Positions 1-8,714 of a DNA stretch of 64,000 nucleotides are shown one piece after another. This stretch comes from Kosakonia quasisacchari (GTDB lineage: Bacteria > Pseudomonadota > Gammaproteobacteria > Enterobacterales > Enterobacteriaceae). Within the stretch, counting starts at the first letter, position 1, and each line of letters opens with the position of its first letter. Location of the stretch: NCBI RefSeq assembly GCF_004331415.1, contig NZ_SJOP01000005.1:62001-126000 (forward strand), in the 5' to 3' direction. Under the pieces are notes generated by a model. The model did no database searches. It saw nothing but the letters and a program-made list of their open reading frames with translations, and was not told the origin of the DNA. Both the position numbers and the translations under genes were made by a program.

Positions 1-1338
1 GTTGAGGCTATGGCCCAACCGCAGATGACGGTTATTCCGCGTGAGCAGCACGCTATTTCCCGCAAAGATATCAGTGAAAATGCGCTCAAGGTGCTCTATC
101 GTCTGAATAAAGCGGGCTACGACGCTTACCTGGTAGGCGGCGGCGTGCGCGATTTATTGCTGGGCAAAAAACCAAAAGATTTTGACGTAACCACCAGCGC
201 AACGCCGGACCAGGTGCGTAAACTGTTCCGTAACTGCCGCCTGGTCGGCCGCCGTTTCCGCCTTGCGCATGTGATGTTCGGGCCGGAAATCATTGAAGTC
301 GCCACGTTCCGTGGTCATCACGACGAACAACAAACCGATCGCACCATCTCCCAGCGCGGGCAGAATGGCATGCTGCTGCGCGACAACATTTTCGGTTCCA
401 TCGAAGAAGATGCTCAGCGCCGCGACTTCACCATCAACAGCCTTTATTACAGCGTTGCTGATTTCACCGTCCGTGATTACGTCGGCGGTATGCGTGATTT
501 AGAAGAGGGTGTGATTCGCCTGATCGGTAACCCGGAAACCCGCTATCGCGAAGATCCGGTGCGCATGCTGCGCGCAGTGCGCTTTGCCGCCAAGCTCAAT
601 ATGCGTATCAGCGAAGAGACCGCCGAGCCGATCCCGCGTCTCGCCACGCTGATTAACGATGTTCCCCCGGCGCGCCTGTTTGAGGAATCGCTGAAACTTC
701 TGCAGGCCGGTTACGGTTACGAAACCTGCCGTTTACTGCGTGAGTATGGTCTGTTCCAGCCGCTGTTCCCCAGCATCACCCGCTACTTCACCGAAAAAGG
801 CGACAGCCCGATGGAGCGGATTATTGAGCAGGTGCTGAAGAATACGGATAACCGTATTCACAACGACATGCGCGTGAATCCGGCGTTTTTGTTTGCTGCC
901 ATGTTCTGGTATCCGCTGCTGGAAAACGCCCAGCGCATTACCCAGGAAGGCGGGCTTGCCTATTACGACGCTTTCGCGCTGGCGATGAACGATGTGTTAG
1001 ATGAAGCCTGCCGTTCGCTGGCGATCCCCAAACGCATCACCTCGCTGATTCGTGATATCTGGCAGTTGCAATTGCGGATGTCCCGTCGGCAGGGCAAGCG
1101 CTCATGGAAGCTGATGGAACACCCGAAATTCCGCGCGGCCTATGATCTACTGGCACTGCGTGCCGAAGCCGAAAATAACGGCGAGCTGCAACGTCTGACG
1201 AAATGGTGGGGTGAATTCCAGGTTTCTGCACCGCCGACTCAGAAAGATATGCTGGATGATTTAGGCGACGAACCGGCAGAACGCCGTCGCCATCGCCGCC
1301 CGCGTAAACGCGCACCGCGCCGCGAGGGCAGTGCGTGA
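1..1338 (+). CDS. pcnB: Poly(A) polymerase I (5'-truncated by window edge)
   Basis: Adds 3' poly(A) tails to RNAs, marking them for decay and controlling ColE1-type plasmid copy number through RNA I. The reading frame is already open at base 1. The Met codon at 10 aligns with an internal position of E. coli PcnB, so about 20 N-terminal residues probably lie upstream. Counting from that Met, the nucleotidyltransferase core shows GGGVRD (residues 43-48) and the metal-binding DFD (57-59), followed by the RNA-binding and arginine-rich C-terminal regions (basic tail [10 protein letters not shown]). The stop overlaps the folK start in GTGA, which suggests translational coupling. Identification is firm; only the true start is unseen. 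Confidence 0.96.
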   Translation, partial: VEAMAQPQMTVIPREQHAISRKDISENALKVLYRLNKAGYDAYLVGGGVRDLLLGKKPKDFDVTTSATPDQVRKLFRNCRLVGRRFRLAHVMFGPEIIEVATFRGHHDEQQTDRTISQRGQNGMLLRDNIFGSIEEDAQRRDFTINSLYYSVADFTVRDYVGGMRDLEEGVIRLIGNPETRYREDPVRMLRAVRFAAKLNMRISEETAEPIPRLATLINDVPPARLFEESLKLLQAGYGYETCRLLREYGLFQPLFPSITRYFTEKGDSPMERIIEQVLKNTDNRIHNDMRVNPAFLFAAMFWYPLLENAQRITQEGGLAYYDAFALAMNDVLDEACRSLAIPKRITSLIRDIWQLQLRMSRRQGKRSWKLMEHPKFRAAYDLLALRAEAENNGELQRLTKWWGEFQVSAPPTQKDMLDDLGDEPAERRRHRRPRKRAPRREGSA

Positions 1339-1814
1339 CCCTCGCGTATATCGCGATCGGCAGCAACCTGGCGTCACCACTCGACCAGGTTAACGCCGCG
1401 ATTACCGCCATTGGAGAGATCCCACAAAGCCGCATCGTGGCGGTCTCTTCGCTATATCGCACTCCCCCGCTTGGCCCGCCGGATCAACCGGACTACCTCA
1501 ACGCCGCCGTGGCGCTGGAAACCCCTCTTGCACCAGAAACGCTGCTGGATCACACGCAACGCATCGAACTCCAGCAAGGCCGCGTGCGTAAAGCAGAACG
1601 CTGGGGGCCGCGCACGCTCGATCTCGATATCATGCTGTTTGGCTCACTGACACTGAATACCGAACGCCTGACGGTGCCGCACTACGACATGAAAAATCGT
1701 GGCTTTATGCTGTGGCCGCTGTTTGAAATTGCGCCCGATCTGCACTTCCCGGACGGCACATCGTTGCAGGACACTCTTGCGAGCCTGAACGCACCGAAAC
1801 CCGACGCCTGGTAA
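1335..1814 (+). CDS. folK: 6-hydroxymethyl-7,8-dihydropterin pyrophosphokinase
   Basis: Transfers pyrophosphate from ATP to 6-hydroxymethyl-dihydropterin, the step before dihydropteroate synthase in folate synthesis; cytosolic. It is 159 aa, the usual length. The HPPK signature [12 protein letters not shown] (89-100) contains the Mg-binding aspartates D96 and D98. The start is GTG, overlapping the pcnB stop by 4 bp; I chose it because it gives the family N-terminus ([10 protein letters not shown]). In E. coli a fimbrial operon (yadN to yadC) follows folK. Here panB follows after 108 bp. Confidence 0.96.
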   Translation: MTLAYIAIGSNLASPLDQVNAAITAIGEIPQSRIVAVSSLYRTPPLGPPDQPDYLNAAVALETPLAPETLLDHTQRIELQQGRVRKAERWGPRTLDLDIMLFGSLTLNTERLTVPHYDMKNRGFMLWPLFEIAPDLHFPDGTSLQDTLASLNAPKPDAW

Positions 1815-1860
1815 TTTTCCGCTTTCCTCACACCCTGCGCTTACCGCCTGTCTAAAATCA

Positions 1861-1888
1861 TTGCCCACCTGATTGTTGCTGCTAGAAT
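1861..1888 (+). promoter_or_regulatory. Candidate sigma-70 promoter for panB-panC
   Basis: TTGCCC (1861-1866) and TAGAAT (1883-1888) are separated by 16 bp and lie about 35 bp before the panB start. The -10 matches consensus at 5 of 6 positions and the -35 at 4 of 6. No terminator was seen after folK, so read-through from pcnB-folK is also possible. Confidence 0.5.
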
Positions 1889-1922
1889 GCGCCAGAATCG
1901 CTTTCGACTATCAGGAAACGCT

Positions 1923-2714
1923 ATGAAACCCATCACTATCTCCTGGCTGCATAAATGCAAGCAGGAAAAGAGACGCTTCGCCACTATCACCGCATACGAC
2001 TACAGCTTCGCAAAACTGTTTGCCGAAGAAGGGATTAACGTAATGCTGGTGGGTGATTCGTTAGGGATGACGGTACAAGGCCATGACTCCACCCTACCGG
2101 TAACGGTTGCCGATATCGCTTATCACACGCAGGCTGTCCGCCGTGGTGCACCGGCCTGCCTGTTGCTCGCCGATCTGCCGTTTATGGCCTACGCCACGCC
2201 GGAGCAGGCGTTTGAAAACGCCGCCGTGGTCATGCGCGCGGGCGCCAATATGGTGAAAATCGAAGGCGGCCGCTGGCTGGCTCCCACGGTAAAAATGCTG
2301 ACTGAACGCGCCGTGCCGGTGTGCGGCCACCTGGGTCTGACGCCGCAGTCCGTTAATATTTTCGGTGGTTATAAAGTTCAGGGGCGCGGCGACGCAGCGC
2401 AAGGGCTGCTTGACGATGCGTTGGCGCTGGAAGCCGCAGGCGCGCAACTGCTGGTGCTGGAGTGTATCCCGGTCGAGCTGGCGCAACGTATCACGGCGGC
2501 GTTAACCATTCCGGTGATTGGGATTGGCGCAGGCAATGTCACCGACGGCCAGATTCTGGTGATGCATGACGCGTTCGGCATTACCGGCGGGCATATCCCG
2601 AAATTCGCGAAAAATTTCCTCAATGAAGCAGGCGACATGCGCGCAGCGGTCAGGCAGTATGTTGCCGAAGTCGAATCCGGAGCCTATCCGGGTGAAGAAC
2701 ACAGTTTCCATTAA
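1923..2714 (+). CDS. panB: 3-methyl-2-oxobutanoate hydroxymethyltransferase
   Basis: Transfers a one-carbon unit from methylene-tetrahydrofolate to 2-oxoisovalerate, giving ketopantoate, the first committed step to pantothenate and coenzyme A. The metal- and substrate-binding residues known for the family are present: D45 in VGDSLGM, D84 in LLADLPFM and E114 in MVKIEGG. Product of 263 aa. An in-frame ATG lies 36 bp upstream, but the ATG at 1923 follows AGGAAA and matches the family N-terminus (MKPITIS), so it was preferred. The panC start follows 11 bp after the stop, in the same operon. Confidence 0.97.
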   Translation: MKPITISWLHKCKQEKRRFATITAYDYSFAKLFAEEGINVMLVGDSLGMTVQGHDSTLPVTVADIAYHTQAVRRGAPACLLLADLPFMAYATPEQAFENAAVVMRAGANMVKIEGGRWLAPTVKMLTERAVPVCGHLGLTPQSVNIFGGYKVQGRGDAAQGLLDDALALEAAGAQLLVLECIPVELAQRITAALTIPVIGIGAGNVTDGQILVMHDAFGITGGHIPKFAKNFLNEAGDMRAAVRQYVAEVESGAYPGEEHSFH

Positions 2715-2725
2715 GGAGCCTAGTT

Positions 2726-3580
2726 GTGTTGATTATTGAAACCCTCCCGCTGCTGCGCCAGCACATCCGCAGGCTGCGTCAGGAAGGTAAGCGTATTGCG
2801 CTGGTGCCAACGATGGGCAACCTGCACGATGGCCATATGAAGCTGGTCGACGAAGCCAAAACCCGCGCTGATGTGGTGGTAGTGAGTATTTTCGTTAACC
2901 CAATGCAGTTCGACCGCCCGGATGATTTAGTGCGCTACCCGCGTACCTTGCAGGAAGATTGCGAAAAGCTGAACAAGCGCAAAGTCGATATTGTTTTCGC
3001 CCCCGCACCCGCGGACATCTACCCGCAGGGCACCGATACCCAAACGTATGTCGATGTGCCGGGCCTCTCCACCATGCTGGAAGGCGCAAGCCGTCCTGGC
3101 CATTTTCGCGGCGTGTCGACTATCGTCAGCAAGCTATTCAACCTGGTGCAACCGGATATCGCCTGCTTTGGTGAGAAGGATTACCAGCAGTTGCAACTGA
3201 TCCGCAAAATGGTGGCCGACATGGGTTATGACATCGAGATTGTCGGTGTGCCGACCGTGCGGGCGAAAGATGGCCTCGCGCTGAGCTCACGTAATGGCTA
3301 TCTGACGGCCGATCAACGCAAAATTGCCCCGGCGCTCAGCAAAGTGATGAATTCGGTAGCCGATAAACTGCTGGCGGGCGAACGCAATGAAGAAGAGCTG
3401 ATTGCCATTGCCGGGCAGGAGATCAACGACGCGGGCCTGCGCGCCGATGATATTCAGATCCGCGATGCGGACACGCTTCTGGCGCTGTCTGAAAGCAGCA
3501 AATGCGCGGTGATTTTGATGGCGGCATGGCTCGGCCAGGCGCGACTTATCGACAACAAAGTGGTTGAATTAGCCCGCTAG
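2726..3580 (+). CDS. panC: Pantothenate synthetase (pantoate-beta-alanine ligase)
   Basis: Condenses pantoate with beta-alanine, using ATP, to form pantothenate. The product is 284 aa, normal for the family. It has the nucleotidyl-binding HxGH-type motif HDGH (34-37) and the ALSSRN loop typical of pantothenate synthetases. The start is GTG, preceded by AAGGAG 7 bp upstream, directly after panB. In E. coli an rpnC transposase-like gene separates panC from panD; here there is only a 137-bp spacer, which holds a 7-bp-stem hairpin at 3611-3638. Confidence 0.97.
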   Translation: MLIIETLPLLRQHIRRLRQEGKRIALVPTMGNLHDGHMKLVDEAKTRADVVVVSIFVNPMQFDRPDDLVRYPRTLQEDCEKLNKRKVDIVFAPAPADIYPQGTDTQTYVDVPGLSTMLEGASRPGHFRGVSTIVSKLFNLVQPDIACFGEKDYQQLQLIRKMVADMGYDIEIVGVPTVRAKDGLALSSRNGYLTADQRKIAPALSKVMNSVADKLLAGERNEEELIAIAGQEINDAGLRADDIQIRDADTLLALSESSKCAVILMAAWLGQARLIDNKVVELAR

Positions 3581-3717
3581 ACAGGGCGAAAAAATCGGGC
3601 AATACTCCACTCCTGGCTTGCTCTTACGCCCGCCAGGACGTGGCGCGAGCACACGAGGGATTCGCAGGGAGCCGCCCTCCATTTTCAGGTTAATTATCAG
3701 TAATGAAGGTTTAACTT

Positions 3718-4098
3718 ATGATTCGCACGATGCTGCAAGGCAAGCTCCACCGCGTCAAAGTGACGCAGGCCGACCTGCACTACGAAGGTTCCTGCGCGAT
3801 TGACCAGGATTTCCTTGAGGCGGCCGGTATTCTGGAATACGAAGCCATCGATATTTATAACGTGACCAACGGCAAACGCTTTTCTACCTACGCGATTGCC
3901 GGCGAGCGCGGTTCACGCATTATCTCGGTTAACGGTGCGGCAGCACACTGCGCAAACGTCGGCGATATCCTGATTATCGCCAGCTACGTCACCGTGCCGG
4001 ATGAGGTTGCCCGTAGCTGGCAGCCGAAAGTGGCCTATTTTGATGGCGACAACGAGATGAAACGCACCGCGAAAGCCGTGCCGGTTCAGGTTGCCTGA
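3718..4098 (+). CDS. panD: Aspartate 1-decarboxylase proenzyme
   Basis: Makes beta-alanine from aspartate for PanC. It is translated as a 126-aa proenzyme that cleaves itself between Gly24 and Ser25 (the YEGSC motif is visible) to create the pyruvoyl cofactor on the new Ser25. Catalytic-fold residues around [14 protein letters not shown] are intact. The preceding spacer (3581-3717) ends in GAAGGT before the ATG. It may have its own promoter, since 137 bp separate it from panC. Its position next to panBC makes the pantothenate gene set contiguous. Confidence 0.97.
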   Translation: MIRTMLQGKLHRVKVTQADLHYEGSCAIDQDFLEAAGILEYEAIDIYNVTNGKRFSTYAIAGERGSRIISVNGAAAHCANVGDILIIASYVTVPDEVARSWQPKVAYFDGDNEMKRTAKAVPVQVA

Positions 4099-4102
4099 TG
4101 CC

Positions 4103-5347
4103 CTACCCCTGCGGCTGATTACTGATCAGCCGCGACATTGTCTCCAGCGAATCCGTTCTCAGCACGTACAACCGCTTCAGTAAAAACGGATTATCTCCCG
4201 GTTTCACCTTGCCACGCACCGTGGTCACCGCCAGATGAAAACCTGCGTCATTCGCCGCTTGTATCGCTTTATCGTCATAGCCGCCAAATGGATAGGAGAG
4301 ATAAAGCACATGCGGGTTGAACTGCGCCAGCGCGCGGCGTGAGCGTTTAAAATCGAACAGAATATTGTGATAGTTGCGGCTCAGCAAAATCGGATGCATC
4401 GACTCATCAACCCGGTGCAGGAAATGGGTATGTGACTGTACATCGAACACATCCTGAATATGATTCAGCTCCGACACGCTCATAAACTGCAAGAATTTCG
4501 GGTCCCACGGCTGCGGCTTGCGCTTAATGCGTGACGAAATAATAAACGCCGTCGCTTTAAAACCATACTCGTGCAGGATCGGATAAGCGTAACGGCTGAC
4601 GGATTTCAGCCCATCATCAAAAGTGATCACTACCGAACGCGCAGGTAAATTCATGCGGTTACGCACATAGCCTTCCAACTGGTACATCGACAAGGTGATG
4701 TAACCCTGATCGCGCAGCCAGGTCATTTGGTTGGTAAAAGCGCGCACCGAGGTCGTGGTCGAGGTGTGGCGGAAGCGGGTGTTTTCCTCATCACGAAGGA
4801 TATGGTGATAAGTCAGTACCGGAATGCCGCTGTCTTCTTGTGCATCCAGGCTACTGATCCACGCCAGCCGATTGCCGATGCGTATCTGAAACCAGGTCTG
4901 GTTCAGGCGGTCTTTCAGCTTATCGATTATCGGATAACGCAGGTTTTCCGCCAGCGTGCCAACCTGTTTACTGGTGATATCCGGCGACGTATAGAGCGGC
5001 GTATCCCGCCAGGTGATCAGGTTTTGGTTACTGAGCGGTTTATTCAGATCGCCAAGCGTATCTTCTACCCGCTCATTGCCAGGCACCGTGCCAAGATGCC
5101 CCCGGTCAATAAACCCGCTGCCGAAGCCAAAGCGAAACGCGTAATAATCTTCTGCCCCCGGCACCACCGCCAGGATCTGCCCGGCGCGAATATTGCCGAC
5201 AGTAACGACTCTGTCTCCTACCTGCGCCCAGATATCGGCATCTTCAGTGGTTTGCATATAGCGCGCGGGAATGCGTTGTTCACTGACAATACTGGCAGAC
5301 GCGCTCCAGGTAACCAGCAACAATAAAAGGGTAATCAAACGAGACAT
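4103..5347 (-). CDS. yadE: Exported polysaccharide deacetylase family protein
   Basis: Predicted secreted carbohydrate esterase-4 (NodB-homology) protein of unknown physiological substrate. The N-terminus ([18 protein letters not shown]) is a Sec signal peptide. A beta-rich SH3-like stretch follows. The NodB domain occupies roughly the C-terminal half, with TFDDG, SHTHFLH and SYPFGG as deacetylase motifs. A second ATG nine codons upstream (5374) is possible. Neither start has a convincing Shine-Dalgarno sequence, and 5347 was chosen because it places the signal peptide at the N-terminus. It converges with panD, 4 bp apart. In E. coli yadI lies upstream of yadE; here it is absent. Confidence 0.88.
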   Translation of the reverse strand: MSRLITLLLLLVTWSASASIVSEQRIPARYMQTTEDADIWAQVGDRVVTVGNIRAGQILAVVPGAEDYYAFRFGFGSGFIDRGHLGTVPGNERVEDTLGDLNKPLSNQNLITWRDTPLYTSPDITSKQVGTLAENLRYPIIDKLKDRLNQTWFQIRIGNRLAWISSLDAQEDSGIPVLTYHHILRDEENTRFRHTSTTTSVRAFTNQMTWLRDQGYITLSMYQLEGYVRNRMNLPARSVVITFDDGLKSVSRYAYPILHEYGFKATAFIISSRIKRKPQPWDPKFLQFMSVSELNHIQDVFDVQSHTHFLHRVDESMHPILLSRNYHNILFDFKRSRRALAQFNPHVLYLSYPFGGYDDKAIQAANDAGFHLAVTTVRGKVKPGDNPFLLKRLYVLRTDSLETMSRLISNQPQG

Positions 5348-5445
5348 GAGGTGGACCGAATAGAAAAACTGCACCTATTGTAGCAACAGAACGGGAGAAA
5401 CCAACGGTAATGAGCAGTCTAAAAAATAGCCTAATCTCTGGGATT

Positions 5446-5469
5446 GGCTCTCTTCCACAGAAGAGAGCC
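5446..5469. repeat. Perfect hairpin downstream of yadH
   Basis: GGCTCTCTT and AAGAGAGCC form a perfect 9-bp stem with a 6-nt loop in the yadE-yadH spacer, 14 bp past the yadH stop. No uridine tract follows on either strand, so it is more likely an mRNA 3'-end stabiliser or a weak terminator than a strong one. Confidence 0.5.
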
Positions 5470-5482
5470 GTCGCGCTCAGGC

Positions 5483-6253
5483 TTAACTTCGCAGCCCACG
5501 TCCGCGATTAATCAGATACCAGCACAGCAGGTAAAAAGCGATGATAAACACCACCAACACACCAACGGTGGTAAACAGCGGCACATCGGAAATGCCGAGG
5601 AAACCAAAACGGAAGCCGCTTATCATATACACGATCGGGTTGAGGTGCGACAGCGCCTGCCAGAACGGCGGCAGCAGCGTCAGGGAGTAGAACACCCCGC
5701 CCAGGTAAGTCAACGGCGTCAGCACAAAGGTCGGAATGAGGCTAATGTCATCAAAGGTTTTGGCAAATACCGCATTCAAAAGCCCCGCCAGCGAAAACAG
5801 CACCGCTGTCAGCAGCAACGTCAGGCCAACAAACAACCATGAATGCACCTGAAACGGCACGAAAAACAGCGAAACCGCCGTCACCAGGATGCCCACACAC
5901 AAGCCGCGCGCCACGCCGCCGCCAACATACCCGGCGATAATGACATGCGTTGGCACCGGTGCCACCAGCAGCTCCTCAATGTTGCGCTGGAACTTGGCGC
6001 TAAAGAATGACGACGCTACGTTGGCATACGCGTTGGTGATCACCGCCATCATGATTAAGCCCGGCACGATAAACTGCATGTAGGTAAAACCGTGCATTTC
6101 ACCGATACGCGAACCGATCAGGTTGCCGAAAATAATAAAGTAGAGCGTCATGGTGATCACAGGCGGTACCAGTGTTTGCACCCAAATACGCATGAAACGC
6201 TGGATCTCTTTGTACCAGATACTCTTCAGCGCCACCCAGAACAGCTGCATCAT
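5483..6253 (-). CDS. yadH: ABC-2 type exporter permease
   Basis: Inner-membrane permease of an ABC-2 exporter whose substrate is not established. It is 256 aa with about six hydrophobic segments, typical of the family. The region VPGLIMMAVITNAYANVASSF and the late segment around LTPLTYLGGVFY are ABC-2 hallmarks. The start overlaps the yadG stop by 4 bp (ATGA-type), so the ATPase and permease are translationally coupled and very probably form one complex. In E. coli yadI intervenes before yadE; here yadE follows directly. Confidence 0.93.
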   Translation of the reverse strand: MMQLFWVALKSIWYKEIQRFMRIWVQTLVPPVITMTLYFIIFGNLIGSRIGEMHGFTYMQFIVPGLIMMAVITNAYANVASSFFSAKFQRNIEELLVAPVPTHVIIAGYVGGGVARGLCVGILVTAVSLFFVPFQVHSWLFVGLTLLLTAVLFSLAGLLNAVFAKTFDDISLIPTFVLTPLTYLGGVFYSLTLLPPFWQALSHLNPIVYMISGFRFGFLGISDVPLFTTVGVLVVFIIAFYLLCWYLINRGRGLRS

Positions 6254-7176
6254 GCGCTTTCTCCTTTTCTGTCATGAACCAGCGTGACGAATAGCTCTTC
6301 GAGACGGTTGGCTTTGTTACGCATACTCAATACCTGCACCCCCTGCGTGCTAAGCTGGCTGAACACGCTGTTCACGCCTTGCTCGCGCAGCACTTCCACC
6401 TCAAGCGTGGACGTATCCACCAGCCGGTATTGATACCCTTCCAGCTTCGGCAGCGGGCTTTTTGGCGCTAAATCGAGGATGAAAGTCTCGGATTTCAGCT
6501 TCGACAGCAGCGCTTTCATCGAGGTATTTTCAATCAGATCGCCACGCTGGATAATGCCGATGTTGCGACACAGCATCTCGGCTTCTTCCAGGTAGTGAGT
6601 CGTCAGAATGATGGTGGTGCCTTTGTCGTTGAGATCTTTTAAAAAGCCCCACATTGAACGACGCAGTTCGATATCAACACCCGCGGTTGGCTCGTCGAGA
6701 ATCAACAGCTTAGGTTCGTGCATCAGCGCACGAGCAATCATCAGACGGCGCTTCATCCCGCCGGAAAGCATCCGCGCACGTTCGTTGCGTTTTTCCCACA
6801 GATCGAGCTGGTTCAGGTACTTTTCGCTGCGCACAAGCGCATCTTTACGATCAACGCCGTAGTAACCCGCCTGGTTAACGACAATCTGTTGCACGGTTTC
6901 AAACGGGTTAAAGTTGAACTCCTGTGGCACCAGCCCCAGTTGACGTTTCGCGTTCACCACGTCTTTTTCAAGATCGTAACCAAAAACGCTAACGCGCCCG
7001 GAAGATTTATTTACCAACGAACTGATAATGCCAATGGTGGTGGATTTGCCGGCACCATTGGGTCCGAGAAGCGCGTAGAAATCGCCCGCTTCTACTTGTA
7101 AATCAATGCCGCGCAGCGCCTGAACGCCGCCCGGATAGGTTTTTTTAAGCTGCTCAAGCTCCAGTGCAATGGTCAT
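6250..7176 (-). CDS. yadG: ABC exporter ATP-binding protein
   Basis: Cytoplasmic ATPase that energises the YadH permease. The ABC motifs are complete: Walker A GPNGAGKST (38-46), signature LSGGMKRR, Walker B LLILDEPTAG and the switch histidine in TTHYLEEAE. It is 308 aa, typical of DrrA/CcmA-like exporters with a C-terminal extension. It is transcribed divergently from can across a 107-bp spacer that must hold both promoters. The substrate is unknown in the family. Confidence 0.94.
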   Translation of the reverse strand: MTIALELEQLKKTYPGGVQALRGIDLQVEAGDFYALLGPNGAGKSTTIGIISSLVNKSSGRVSVFGYDLEKDVVNAKRQLGLVPQEFNFNPFETVQQIVVNQAGYYGVDRKDALVRSEKYLNQLDLWEKRNERARMLSGGMKRRLMIARALMHEPKLLILDEPTAGVDIELRRSMWGFLKDLNDKGTTIILTTHYLEEAEMLCRNIGIIQRGDLIENTSMKALLSKLKSETFILDLAPKSPLPKLEGYQYRLVDTSTLEVEVLREQGVNSVFSQLSTQGVQVLSMRNKANRLEELFVTLVHDRKGESA

Positions 7177-7283
7177 GAATTATCACTTACCTGTTTTCTT
7201 ACACTCGATGTGTGGTTTAAAAAGACGGAGAGTTCACCTATATTAGCGCAACGCACTTATCTGGTTACAGGTCGTTAACCTCC

Positions 7284-7946
7284 ATGAAAGACATAGATAC
7301 ACTCATCAGCAACAATGCACTATGGTCAAAAATGCTGGTGGAAGAAGATCCTGGATTTTTCGAAACACTGGCGCAAGCACAGAAGCCGCGCTTTCTCTGG
7401 ATTGGATGCTCCGACTCACGCGTACCCGCAGAACGCCTTACCGGGCTCGAACCAGGTGAACTGTTTGTGCACCGTAATGTTGCCAACCTGGTTATCCATA
7501 CCGATCTGAACTGCCTCTCCGTGGTGCAGTACGCGGTGGATGTACTGGAAGTTGAGCACATTATCATCTGCGGTCACTACGGTTGCGGCGGTGTGCAGGC
7601 GGCGGTTGAAAACCCGGAACTGGGCTTAATCGATAACTGGCTGCTGCACATTCGCGATATCTGGTTTAAACATAGCTCGCTGCTGGGCGAAATGCCGCCG
7701 GAGCGTCGTCTCGACACGCTGTGCGAGCTGAACGTGATGGAACAGGTCTACAACCTGGGCCACTCGACCATCATGCAATCCGCGTGGAAACGTGGTCAGA
7801 AAGTGACGATTCACGGCTGGGCTTACGGCATTCACGATGGTCTGTTGCGCAATCTGGACGTCACCGCCACTAACCGCGAAACGCTGGAACAGCGCTATCG
7901 CCAGGGCGTGTCAAATCTGAGCCAGAAGCACAGCAACCACAAATAA
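7284..7946 (+). CDS. can: Beta-class carbonic anhydrase
   Basis: Interconverts CO2 and bicarbonate and supplies bicarbonate for biosynthesis at ambient CO2. It is 220 aa, nearly identical to E. coli Can from memory. The zinc ligands C42, H98 and C101 are present, as is the D44-R46 pair (GCSDSR and ICGHYGCGG). It starts with ATG after GGTCGTTAACCTCC, divergent from yadG, and is followed by a strong terminator. In E. coli the gene is essential in air. Confidence 0.97.
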   Translation: MKDIDTLISNNALWSKMLVEEDPGFFETLAQAQKPRFLWIGCSDSRVPAERLTGLEPGELFVHRNVANLVIHTDLNCLSVVQYAVDVLEVEHIIICGHYGCGGVQAAVENPELGLIDNWLLHIRDIWFKHSSLLGEMPPERRLDTLCELNVMEQVYNLGHSTIMQSAWKRGQKVTIHGWAYGIHDGLLRNLDVTATNRETLEQRYRQGVSNLSQKHSNHK

Positions 7947-7950
7947 CAAT

Positions 7951-7977
7951 CGGGGCCATCATCGGCCCCGTTTTTTT
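7951..7977 (+). terminator. Rho-independent terminator of can
   Basis: CGGGGCC, a 6-nt loop and GGCCCCG are followed by seven T residues. It lies directly after the can stop and abuts the hpt stop codon on the other strand, so it sits at a convergent junction. Confidence 0.9.
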
Positions 7978-8512
7978 ACTCGTCCAACATCACCACTTTG
8001 CCGACGTACGGCAAATGGCGATAACGCTGCGCGTAATCAATTCCGTACCCCACCACAAACTCGTCCGGGATAGCAAAACCGACGAACTCCACCGGCACAT
8101 CCACTTCACGACGCGACGGTTTATCCAGCAGGGTACAAATCGCCAGCGATTTTGGCTCGCGCAGACGCAGGATCTCGCGCACTTTCGACAGCGTATTACC
8201 CGAATCGATAATGTCTTCAACGATCAGCACGTCTTTTCCACGAATGTCTTCATCGAGATCTTTGAGGATTTTCACATCGCGGGTAGTGGACATGCCGCTG
8301 CCGTAACTGGAGGCGGTCATAAAGTCAACTTCATGCGACACCTGCACTTCACGGCACAGGTCAGCCATAAACATAAACGAACCGCGCAGTAACCCAACCA
8401 GCACCATTTCGCTGCCGCTATCTTTATAACGCTCAGTGATTTGACGACCCAGCTCAGCGATACGCGCTTTGATCTCCGCTTCCGGGATCATCACTTCAAC
8501 AGTGTGTTTCAT
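7976..8512 (-). CDS. hpt: Hypoxanthine phosphoribosyltransferase
   Basis: Salvages hypoxanthine (and some guanine) to the nucleotide using PRPP. The PRPP-binding motif [14 protein letters not shown] occupies residues 95-108 and is intact. The length is 178 aa from the ATG at 8512. In-frame ATG codons at 8524 and 8545 give 182 or 189 aa; none has a clear Shine-Dalgarno, and the shortest form matches the family N-terminus MKHTVEVMI. It is divergent from gcd. In E. coli the two genes share overlapping cAMP-CRP-responsive control elements. Confidence 0.95.
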   Translation of the reverse strand: MKHTVEVMIPEAEIKARIAELGRQITERYKDSGSEMVLVGLLRGSFMFMADLCREVQVSHEVDFMTASSYGSGMSTTRDVKILKDLDEDIRGKDVLIVEDIIDSGNTLSKVREILRLREPKSLAICTLLDKPSRREVDVPVEFVGFAIPDEFVVGYGIDYAQRYRHLPYVGKVVMLDE

Positions 8513-8639
8513 TTTACTAACCATATGATTTAAAGAGTAAATCACTCAATACCGGCACTTAAACCAGTGATTGAAATGCAAGGTGCGCAGTATACCAGCA
8601 AAAAGATTGTTGCGGGTTATTCCGCGACAAAGCTCATTT

Positions 8640-8655
8640 TGTGATGACGATCACA
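8640..8655. promoter_or_regulatory. CRP-type operator between hpt and gcd
   Basis: TGTGATGACGATCACA is a perfect match to the CRP half-sites TGTGA-N6-TCACA. It lies in the 202-bp spacer of the divergent hpt and gcd genes and overlaps the candidate -35 of gcd. That position would repress gcd. It also lies about 65 bp before a TATACT -10 candidate (8589-8594, minus strand) for hpt. Confidence 0.8.
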
Positions 8656-8673
8656 CTTGTTAACTCCTATAAT
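8644..8673 (+). promoter_or_regulatory. Candidate sigma-70 promoter of gcd
   Basis: A perfect TATAAT (8668-8673) stands 18 bp after ATGACG (8644-8649), a 4-of-6 match to TTGACA. The -35 falls inside the CRP palindrome. The predicted transcript starts near 8680, about 35 bp before the chosen ATG. Confidence 0.65.
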
Positions 8674-8714
8674 TACTTGCTATCAAAATATTAACAAATC
8701 AACGGATGTGTTTT

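Noticed and set aside
7987..8392. Frames overlapping hpt on both strands
   Set aside because: Codon use and product are implausible, and the hpt frame is strongly conserved.
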